Below, in pieces: positions 1-6,812 of a stretch of DNA of 19,070 nucleotides (position 1 is its first letter; every line of letters starts with the position of its first letter). Under the pieces are notes generated by a model. It ran no database searches. It was given only the letters and a program-made list of their open reading frames with translations, and was not told where the DNA came from. The translations under genes were made by a program, and so were the position numbers. The DNA lies in NCBI GenBank assembly GCA_905198755.1, contig CAJKDR010000010.1, positions 1 through 19,070 of the forward strand, in the 5' to 3' direction. Source of the stretch: an uncultured Clostridiaceae bacterium (GTDB lineage: Bacteria > Bacillota > Clostridia > TANB77 > CAG-508).

Positions 1-14
1 TATATTTATATTAT

Positions 15-61
15 AAAAAAAACGGCTTACGAGAATTGATTTTAAGCCTTTTTATTTTTTT
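15..61. terminator. Second, bidirectional terminator at the left edge
   Basis: GGCTTA (24-29) pairs with TAAGCC (43-48) across a 13-base loop. Eight A on the left serve as U-tract for minus-strand transcripts, and TTTTTATTTTTTT on the right serves plus-strand transcripts. It may stop both the late operon and a convergent gene beyond the left edge. The 111 bases before the endolysin terminator hold no gene. Confidence 0.6.
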
Positions 62-101
62 AGTCAAGTACTTATATGCCTTGATTTTAGTGATTTTAAG
101 C
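36..101. repeat. Short direct repeats TGATTTTA(AGC) beyond the lysis genes
   Basis: TGATTTTAAGC occurs at 37-47 and 91-101, and the core TGATTTTA also at 82-89. They are AT-rich and could be chance, but lie just past the end of the lysis cassette, where one prophage attachment site is often found. Confidence 0.35.
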
Positions 102-127
102 AAAAAAATAAGAGAGCCGAAGCTCTC
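102..127 (-). terminator. End-of-operon terminator with UUCG loop
   Basis: On the minus strand GAGAGC, loop TTCG, GCTCTC (112-127), then TTATTTTTTTG. It starts on the base after the endolysin stop codon. A UUCG tetraloop and seven U make it a very stable intrinsic terminator for the late transcript. Confidence 0.92.
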
Positions 128-1399
128 CTATTTCAAATATTTCTTTGCTACATAACCAGTATATTTTCCATATTTAACCTTACTCCAAACATATCCATTT
201 TTAGTTGTATATTTTGGAGATAATACTGTTACTTTTTTATTGTAAGGTATTGTTAATATCTTCTTCCCATTTGCAGTTTTTCTTAGTACTAATCCTTTTT
301 TAGCACCTACTTTTTTTGTTGAAGTTATCGTTGTATTAATTTTCTTTGTGTAATCTAAACATATCCAGCCTTTATATGTTTTACCCCAATTTCCTGATTT
401 TGCTGTTACTGTTACTGTAGTATTATAAGAATATTTGCCCACTTTACTATATTTAGTTGATGCACCTTTTCTTATATTTAATCCTACTCTTGCTGTTACT
501 TTTACTTTATAATTTACACTTTTTGTAGTTTTATTACTTTTTGTTTCTACTATCTTGGTTTCATTTACTTTGCCATCATTTCTTGTATTTTTATAACAGT
601 AGAAATGTTGTGCATTAGCATATTTCTTAAAGTTATTTTTTGATACATATACTGTATTGCCTGATACTTTCACATTAGCTTTTCTTCTTGTAGATGTATT
701 AAACTTACCACTATATAAATATGGATCATATATCTTTAATGTGTCTCCATCTATTCCAACTATTGCTATAAAATGTCCCCCGTATGTGAATAATCCATTT
801 CTACATATTGCTATTACATAGTTATTATCTTCTAGTTTGTCTATCATTGTATTAAAGTTAGATGTTTCTTTTAACTCTATATCAAATACATCTGCAGTCC
901 ATTTCATTGCAGCCCAATATGTACCAGCATTTGCTGAACGATAACCATACTTAACATATAAATCAGCCATAGTATCAGGTCTTATTTCGCCTTTAATACT
1001 AGATACAACCATTGCAGCTGCTGTTGGACCGCAACCACTATTTAACATATTATTGTTTCCATATTTATGACTAGCCCATCTATTATCTGCTTGTGAATAA
1101 TATGTTAGTCCTTTGTATTCTCCAACCTCTACATTAGGTGTTTTGTCACTTCCGTTATAAGCAACTTCTCCTAACTCTTCAAAAGTTTGGTTCTCTAGAT
1201 TAGCTTCTTGTACTTCTGTAGCTTGTTCATCTTCTTGTGATAATTCAGCTATTTGTACATTTTCAACAATATTTGTTATTGTTTCTACCCCATCAGATAT
1301 TTTGTTAACATCTTCATCTGTGTAATTAAATCCAAATATTCCTGCTAATACTGCTAAAATTATAGTAACACTTGCAACTATTATTTTTCTTTTATCCAT
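128..1399 (-). CDS. Membrane-anchored endolysin: C39-like cysteine peptidase with two SH3 domains
   Basis: A 423-aa lysis enzyme. It opens with MDKRKIIVASVTIILAVLAG, a signal-anchor membrane helix (residues about 5-24), then an acidic linker to about residue 90. The catalytic domain (about 95-270) is of the peptidase C39-like type: Cys123 in NSGCGPTAAAM, His209 in YGGHFIAIVG and Asp225 in LKIYDPY. Two bacterial SH3 modules follow (about 298-350, RVGLNIRKGASTKYSKVG; and about 362-421, KGLVLRKTANGKKIL...WSKVKYGKYTGYVAKKYL) and should bind the cell wall. A peptide-bridge endopeptidase is likely, since no amidase or muramidase motif is present. The N-terminal anchor suggests export by Sec and a holding state at the membrane, a known strategy of SAR-type endolysins. 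The gene ends directly on a terminator. Confidence 0.85.
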   Translation of the reverse strand: MDKRKIIVASVTIILAVLAGIFGFNYTDEDVNKISDGVETITNIVENVQIAELSQEDEQATEVQEANLENQTFEELGEVAYNGSDKTPNVEVGEYKGLTYYSQADNRWASHKYGNNNMLNSGCGPTAAAMVVSSIKGEIRPDTMADLYVKYGYRSANAGTYWAAMKWTADVFDIELKETSNFNTMIDKLEDNNYVIAICRNGLFTYGGHFIAIVGIDGDTLKIYDPYLYSGKFNTSTRRKANVKVSGNTVYVSKNNFKKYANAQHFYCYKNTRNDGKVNETKIVETKSNKTTKSVNYKVKVTARVGLNIRKGASTKYSKVGKYSYNTTVTVTAKSGNWGKTYKGWICLDYTKKINTTITSTKKVGAKKGLVLRKTANGKKILTIPYNKKVTVLSPKYTTKNGYVWSKVKYGKYTGYVAKKYLK

Positions 1400-1400
1400 T

Positions 1401-1700
1401 TTATTTTTCCTCCTTTTTTGTAGGTAATTCAAAACACTTTTCAACCAATATTTCCATTCCGTGATTTCCTCCAAGTGTTTTATAATTTTTAAACAATTCT
1501 TCTAAACAATATCTTGCATATTCAGGCAAATAACCTTTATCAAGATATGTTTCACATTTACTTGTTAATTGACTTCTAATAATGCTTAATATTCCTTCTT
1601 TCATTGCTTTATTAAAAGTTAATTGCTTTTTAACAAAAGCGATACCAGTTGCACACGCAATCGGTATCGCCCATTGTAATATTATTTTTACTATCTCCAT
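1401..1700 (-). CDS. Holin-like membrane protein
   Basis: A 99-aa protein immediately before the endolysin gene. The start is placed at the ATG at 1700, which overlaps the upstream stop as TAATG and has AGGTGG seven bases before it; a GTG three codons upstream lies within that site. One hydrophobic N-terminal segment (IVKIILQWAIPIACATGIAF) is followed by a long soluble part with LDKGYLPEYARYCLEELFKN and YKTLGGNHGMEILVEKCFEL. I recognise this arrangement as a conserved lysis-cassette gene in Clostridia phages, usually named a holin by position. With a single membrane segment and a large C-terminal domain it may instead be a holin partner. A stable hairpin lies within its first 20 codons. Confidence 0.65.
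   Translation of the reverse strand: MEIVKIILQWAIPIACATGIAFVKKQLTFNKAMKEGILSIIRSQLTSKCETYLDKGYLPEYARYCLEELFKNYKTLGGNHGMEILVEKCFELPTKKEEK
1409..1414 (-). promoter_or_regulatory. Ribosome binding site that sets the endolysin start
   Basis: A perfect AGGAGG nine bases before the ATG at 1399. It favours that start over an in-frame upstream ATG at 1474, which would add 25 residues overlapping the holin-like gene and bury the membrane segment behind a charged leader. Confidence 0.85.
1639..1670 (-). repeat. Stable stem-loop inside the holin-like gene
   Basis: In the mRNA GCGATACC, GA, TTGC, loop GTGT, GCAA, CT, GGTATCGC forms a 14-step stem with one G-U and one A-C opposition, then TTTTGTT. It lies 31-62 bases after the start codon. 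It is GC-richer than its surroundings and of terminator shape with a short U-tract, so it might slow or attenuate expression of holin and endolysin. Confidence 0.6.
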
Positions 1701-2176
1701 TATTTCCACCTACCTATTGCTAAAATATTATAGTAGGCCCCTGCTGTTTTTGAAGATGCAGAGCAAACAATAGCCTTTCCAACTTTTGATGCTGTTCTAC
1801 TATTATCTAGCCATGCATCAATCCATTGAGAGTTTCCTCCATAAAATTGTGTAAATAATAAAGGTGTTTCTTTAAATTCTTGCGGATAATTTCCAAAATC
1901 TAACGCATTCGCAGAACTTGTTTCATATAAATTGTACCAACTTTGTGTTATTTTTGCAGTTCCCGAAAAATTCTTATAACATATCATTATTCCGTTATCA
2001 TATTTAATCCAAGAACCATTACTGTTACTACCCGTTTCTATTATCGTTGATATTGCTGTAGATAAATTTTTTATTAAAGTATCTATACTCTCTGCCATTC
2101 CCTTCATATCTTCTGGAATATTTCTAGGATCATCTTGCTCTGGATATGGTATTTTATAATTTATAGTTTGTCCCAT
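1700..2176 (-). CDS. Small tail fibre tip / receptor-binding protein
   Basis: A 158-aa protein with MGQTINYKIPYPEQDDPRNI at the start, then a helix (MKGMAESIDTLIKNLSTAIS) likely to form a trimeric stalk, and a C-terminal strand domain with GSNSNGSWIKYDNGIMICYK. The S(N/D)G-x-(W/Y)-I-K-(Y/F)-x-(D/N)-G-x-M motif is common at the tips of Firmicutes phage fibres; the end GAYYNILAIGRWK closes the domain in the usual way. AAGGAGGTTTAAA precedes the ATG at 2176. It probably assembles on or next to the larger fibre gene upstream, which ends one base before. Confidence 0.8.
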   Translation of the reverse strand: MGQTINYKIPYPEQDDPRNIPEDMKGMAESIDTLIKNLSTAISTIIETGSNSNGSWIKYDNGIMICYKNFSGTAKITQSWYNLYETSSANALDFGNYPQEFKETPLLFTQFYGGNSQWIDAWLDNSRTASKVGKAIVCSASSKTAGAYYNILAIGRWK

Positions 2177-2177
2177 T

Positions 2178-4532
2178 TTAAACCTCCTTATATAATAAAT
2201 TTCTATATGTTTTCTGGTCTTCTATTACATCATCTTTATAGACATATATATCTGTATTTTTGATTTTTTCTTCTATTAAAGTTATCTGTTCATCAAATTT
2301 TGTCCAATCTTTATAGTTAAACGTTGTTAAGTTGTACCAATATTTTCTTTTATATTCTAACAATAAAACATTACTCATTACTTCTAGCAATCTATCTATT
2401 TCATTTACCTCTTCTGAAAATAAGAACTCTCCATTGTTTTTTTCATTAATAAGATTATTTTTTATTCCTAGTTTATTAGAATACTTTTGTATTTTGCATA
2501 TTAATTCTTTAAAAATTTTTAATGGTATTATATCTGTAGAATCCCATTCTTCTTCTAAACCTTTATATTGTATTTCAATTCCTGTATCTTCATTTATATT
2601 AAATATATTAGTCCCTTTTTCAGTAACCATAGAATTTATAATTTCTTTTTGTTCGTCTGTGTATGGTTCTATTGTTTCAGTTGCCAATTCATAGATTACT
2701 TCGGTATTATGAGTTGATAACCAGTTTTTAATTCCTTGTATATCTTTTGTTTCTAATTTTGTTAGCGGTATCTTAATAGCTATTAGTGATGTTTCATATG
2801 GACTTAAGTTGATGCCAGTCTCATCAGTTTCAAATAGTGATGAGTAGTTAAAATAATTACTTAAACATTGACTTTGTTTTTTAATTCTATTATATATATA
2901 ATATGCCCTAGCATTGTTACCTATTTTTGTATAACCCTTCCAATCTTCACTACCATCTAAAATAATACTTTCAACTCTTCTATGAATACCATCAACTTCC
3001 AAAGTATCTTTTACTCCGTTTGGCAGACTACGCAATGGCTCTGATAATGGTAAAATATAAGAATTATAGAAGTAAGGTTGCCATTCAGTCGCTTTATTAT
3101 TTTGTTCTAATTGCACTCTGAATGTAAAATTTATACTAATTCCAGCAGCATTACAATATAATTCATATCTTTTTACTGTTTTATCTTCATTAGGAGTTAT
3201 AGTATTACTTAGTAAATTAGAATGTAAAATCATATAATTAAAAGACTCGACCCCATTATCATTAATTACTGTACTAACTATACTAGTCCTATTAGGCATA
3301 TCTCCATCTAAAATTTCAATACTGTTAGTATATGGTAAACCTGATTTTAAAACAAATAAATCTTTTGTTAATGGAATACTAAATCCTCTAGTAGAAGTTC
3401 CAGTAGCAGTATAGCTTCCATCTCCATTATTCTTTATAGTAACTCCAGCATTTGTGATTGTAGATATATTAGGATTTATTATATTCTTCCCTCTCTGTTC
3501 TATACTTAATGTGCCTTCCCCATATTCGCTATATGGCACTTCTTTATCACTTTTAGCTATCTTAACATTTGAAAAATCTGACAAATTATTATTATAAGAC
3601 AATGTAAATGCCATATATTTTGCGTTAGTAGGAGATTTTGCGATGCCTTCTTTTTTACCACCTAATGTTATGCCACTAATAAATTTTTTATCTTTATTGT
3701 ACCAAGCTCCCCAGTTTCCTACTGTTTTATCACTATATATATAATAAGATGTCTTTTCCTTAATTTCTATATAATCCGTTCTTTTAGAAGTAGCATTACT
3801 AATAAATTTACCACTTGCATCACTTACATAACTCCCATCAATTACCATAGTATTTTTGTCAAATAAATTAATATCATCCCCAATACTTTTTATTTCACTT
3901 GGATAATCTGGTGATGGAGATACGCCATATAATTCAAAATCTGGAAAATTTTCTGCTGTATATTTTCCTTCTACTAGCATTATTTCTGATACATCTATTT
4001 CCCCTTGAGGAGCACCTGTTGTAGAACCATCATTATTTCCATAAAAGCAATAAGATAAAAACCTAACATTCGTCATATCTGCTGGTGTAGTAAAACTCGT
4101 TATATATTCTTTTTCAGTATTTAATGCTATTGTTTCTTTATCAGGCATATTTAATACTGCTTGAAAAACTCCACTTAATTCACTATTATATGATCTATAT
4201 AATAAAAAAGTAGCATTTTGATGACTTATAATAGTAGAAGGTCTTGACACAACCTTAGCTTTTGCTTTCATTGTATAAGTGGTATTTGGCTTAAATGTAT
4301 CTAGTAGTTTTTCTGAACCATTTACACCAAACACATCCGATACCCAGCATTTATTTAAGTTTAACCCTGTTTCGGTTTTTATTACATAAGAACTACCATC
4401 AGGAACATTGCTTAAATTAAATAAATTCTTTCCATCTCTTGTAACTTGCGTACTTTTACCGTCAATCGATAATGAAATTTTATATTTTTTTGCTTCTACT
4501 TTAACGTTTCTTATTCCTTTTTTGTTCCACAT
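2178..4532 (-). CDS. Modular baseplate / tail fibre protein with repeated carbohydrate-binding-like modules
   Basis: A 784-aa protein made of repeated beta-sandwich-like units. Each starts with a similar block: TRDGKNLFNLSNVPDG (about residue 32), INLFDKNTMVIDGSY (about 220) and IEQRGKNIINPNIST (about 340); links such as YGVSPSPDYPSEIKSIGDD and KATEWQPYFYNSYILPLSEP are characteristic of Clostridia phage tail fibres. NGDGSYTATGTSTRGFSIPL is a typical strand pair. A helical region (about 590-640, ending ETIEPYTDEQKEIINSM) and a C-terminal coiled section (LICKIQKYSNKLGIKNNLIN onward) follow. It is expected to bind cell-surface sugar and influence host range. The ribosome site AAAGGAG lies before ATG 4532, one base after the hub stop. 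Confidence 0.75.
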   Translation of the reverse strand: MWNKKGIRNVKVEAKKYKISLSIDGKSTQVTRDGKNLFNLSNVPDGSSYVIKTETGLNLNKCWVSDVFGVNGSEKLLDTFKPNTTYTMKAKAKVVSRPSTIISHQNATFLLYRSYNSELSGVFQAVLNMPDKETIALNTEKEYITSFTTPADMTNVRFLSYCFYGNNDGSTTGAPQGEIDVSEIMLVEGKYTAENFPDFELYGVSPSPDYPSEIKSIGDDINLFDKNTMVIDGSYVSDASGKFISNATSKRTDYIEIKEKTSYYIYSDKTVGNWGAWYNKDKKFISGITLGGKKEGIAKSPTNAKYMAFTLSYNNNLSDFSNVKIAKSDKEVPYSEYGEGTLSIEQRGKNIINPNISTITNAGVTIKNNGDGSYTATGTSTRGFSIPLTKDLFVLKSGLPYTNSIEILDGDMPNRTSIVSTVINDNGVESFNYMILHSNLLSNTITPNEDKTVKRYELYCNAAGISINFTFRVQLEQNNKATEWQPYFYNSYILPLSEPLRSLPNGVKDTLEVDGIHRRVESIILDGSEDWKGYTKIGNNARAYYIYNRIKKQSQCLSNYFNYSSLFETDETGINLSPYETSLIAIKIPLTKLETKDIQGIKNWLSTHNTEVIYELATETIEPYTDEQKEIINSMVTEKGTNIFNINEDTGIEIQYKGLEEEWDSTDIIPLKIFKELICKIQKYSNKLGIKNNLINEKNNGEFLFSEEVNEIDRLLEVMSNVLLLEYKRKYWYNLTTFNYKDWTKFDEQITLIEEKIKNTDIYVYKDDVIEDQKTYRNLLYKEV

Positions 4533-4533
4533 G

Positions 4534-6426
4534 TTAAGCTCCTTTCAATGTTAAAATGTATGTTAGTGCTCCATTGTACTCATATTCTATATTTATAATG
4601 ATAGCTTTTCTAACTATTTGAATTCCATTAACATATATTCCTGTTTCAATCCAAACTGTATCTCCAAGCTCATAAGTGAATGTATCTTGTATTTCCACTT
4701 CATACTTAAAACATTTGTTATAATTATCTTTTAACCATTTAAAGACTCTTTCTGCTTGTTGTGTAGTTCCTATGCTTTCATTTTCTATACTTTGATTACT
4801 TGTTCCATTTTTATTCATAGAAAATTGACGTGTTGTACTTGATATTTCTACAACATGCCCTGTTATTGTTATTTTGCTATATCCCCCAGAAGCTGGATTC
4901 CACCCTGCTCTATCTTCAAGAAAAATTACTCCTTGCATATCAACAGTCATTTCTTCTCCTGAAATATCAAGAGTTCTTTTAGCTGTATATGGTGGTGCTG
5001 TATGCTCTTTATTGTATTTAAATATATTCCATTCATCTTGAATTAAATTTAAATTTTCTTCGTATATTGTTTCATTTCCTTTGTCAGTAGGCGAGTATAT
5101 ATTTATGTTTATTTCTGATTGTATATCTTCTTTTTCTATTGTTGGCAATTCCATACACTGTTCTAATCTTATTGTTGCAACTGGTTCTTTTTCTTTTATT
5201 CTTGTTAAAAGCACCTTATTATCAATTGTTTCAATTACATTTGCCCTTATTGCAGTAGCCAATTTGTTTATTCCTTCTGGAATTTTTACTGTTCCATACT
5301 CAGTTCTAACATCTTCAACATCGTTTTTTATTTCTTCATCAATATTAAAGTATATTTCTTCTTCATAACCAAATACAGAATCAAGTATTAACTGAGGTTC
5401 TGTTTTATCATAGAAATTAGCTCCAAAATCAATATCACTACATTGATTAATAAACCCTTTACCCGTTATACTCACTTCTAAAGAATTTTGTTCTTTTTTT
5501 GGTTTGCTCAAATTAAATTCATCTATTTTAACATAATAAATAAAATCATCTATTAAACACCCTAACTCTAAACTTAATACAGAGCCAGAGTCTAAATTAA
5601 CCAATTTTCCAGTTGGTTCAAAAATATTGTACTCTTCTTCTTCATCTTGAATTGTTAAATCTAGTTCTTTTGATTCTGTATTTTCATTTGTTAGACTTAC
5701 TCCCTTTTTTCCATTTAAAGATACTATATTATCATCTTTATACTCTAGAATATCTCCAAAGCAAATCTGACATATTTTTGCTCTAGCATTTGCTTTAGAC
5801 CATTTATATATCTTTATTACAATAGAAACAAAGTTACCGTAAAAGTCTGCAGAATCAGGTATATTTTCAAGTGTATACACGGTGCTGTTATTGTTATCAA
5901 TATTATATGTTTTGGTTTCTTCTTTTCCTGTGCTCTCAAGCATATATGAAATTTCAACATCAAACTTTACTGCGTATTCGTTTTTTTCTTTTGAAAAAAC
6001 TATGTTAAGCTTATCTTGTCCTATTTCTTTCATATCACATTCTAATATTGGATATGCATTAGGAATTGATGGATTAAAATATCCATCTTCATCTGACAAA
6101 TATTCAGACCACCAGCCGAATTGATTATTATTATTGGTTTTTGATATACACTGTACACCTGATAATGGAATTCCGTCTCCCTCAAAAACTGCATAATTTC
6201 CATTTTCATGCATCTTTAAATTTTTTAATTGTGGCATATTATAATTCTCGTACACTTCTACTTCCTCTAAATCCTCACATATGCCTACTTCTTTTAGATG
6301 TTTATTCACATTGTTTGATTTCTGTTTTATCGTACTTGCTTTATAAGACACAATAGTAACACGAGCTGATGTCGTTTGTACATCAGCTCTCATATTGTTA
6401 ATTAGTTCTTCTGAGGTATCTATCAT
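4534..6426 (-). CDS. Tail hub / baseplate (Tal-like, gp27-fold) protein
   Basis: A 630-aa protein in the tail-tip position between the distal-tail-like protein and the fibre genes. The N-terminus (MIDTSEELINNMRADVQTTS) leads into a strand-rich region; residues about 150-215 form a likely galactose-binding-type beta sandwich (KFDVEISYMLESTGKEE, FVSIVIKIYKWSK). From about 260 the pattern changes to the hub type: GSVLSLELGCLIDDFIYYVK, SKPKKEQNSLEVSITGKGF, and later ELGDTVWIETGIYVNGIQIV with a final strand typical of hub OB-like modules. No endopeptidase or lysozyme motif is evident. AGGAGGTGCTTATTA precedes the ATG. It likely forms the trimeric tip that opens for DNA exit; the assignment is structural inference. 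Confidence 0.7.
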   Translation of the reverse strand: MIDTSEELINNMRADVQTTSARVTIVSYKASTIKQKSNNVNKHLKEVGICEDLEEVEVYENYNMPQLKNLKMHENGNYAVFEGDGIPLSGVQCISKTNNNNQFGWWSEYLSDEDGYFNPSIPNAYPILECDMKEIGQDKLNIVFSKEKNEYAVKFDVEISYMLESTGKEETKTYNIDNNNSTVYTLENIPDSADFYGNFVSIVIKIYKWSKANARAKICQICFGDILEYKDDNIVSLNGKKGVSLTNENTESKELDLTIQDEEEEYNIFEPTGKLVNLDSGSVLSLELGCLIDDFIYYVKIDEFNLSKPKKEQNSLEVSITGKGFINQCSDIDFGANFYDKTEPQLILDSVFGYEEEIYFNIDEEIKNDVEDVRTEYGTVKIPEGINKLATAIRANVIETIDNKVLLTRIKEKEPVATIRLEQCMELPTIEKEDIQSEININIYSPTDKGNETIYEENLNLIQDEWNIFKYNKEHTAPPYTAKRTLDISGEEMTVDMQGVIFLEDRAGWNPASGGYSKITITGHVVEISSTTRQFSMNKNGTSNQSIENESIGTTQQAERVFKWLKDNYNKCFKYEVEIQDTFTYELGDTVWIETGIYVNGIQIVRKAIIINIEYEYNGALTYILTLKGA

Positions 6427-6806
6427 TAATAAGCACCTCCTGTATATTTATCAGCTTTCAATTGTATAAAATTAAGACTAACACTTGTCCAATTCTTTAC
6501 AGTATCAGTCTTTTTATCTAACTTAAAAGCATTTCCTTTTGGATCTCCCGCATACATAGTTTTTGTTACTCTTTTTCCTGTTGATGAAGGAAATTCACAT
6601 TGAAAACTTTTTTTAAATTTAATTTTAATTAGTTGTGCATATTGTTCTTTTGTTAATAAATCCCACTTCATTTCTAGTTTCCATCTGCAACTTATGATTT
6701 TTCTTTTTACATCTCCAAGAGAATTTTCTGAACTTTTCTCTCTTAATTCTGGATATGGATTATATTCACTTGGAGTAGGTATTTCTACTCCATCTACTTT
6801 TATCAT
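6426..6806 (-). CDS. Short distal-tail-like protein after the tape measure
   Basis: A 126-aa protein starting MIKVDGVEIPTPSEYNPYPE, a standard opening for the small protein encoded just after the tape measure in Clostridia and Listeria siphophages (possibly the DUF6711 group, from memory). It is mostly strands: IISCRWKLEMKWDLLTKEQY, then a TMYAGDPKG turn and WTSVSLNFIQLKADKY. It probably forms the ring that joins tube and tail tip, as Dit proteins do, but it lacks a separate carbohydrate-binding domain. The start has GGGGGTAGG upstream and the stop overlaps the next start as TAATG. Confidence 0.65.
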   Translation of the reverse strand: MIKVDGVEIPTPSEYNPYPELREKSSENSLGDVKRKIISCRWKLEMKWDLLTKEQYAQLIKIKFKKSFQCEFPSSTGKRVTKTMYAGDPKGNAFKLDKKTDTVKNWTSVSLNFIQLKADKYTGGAY

Positions 6807-6812
6807 TTATAC

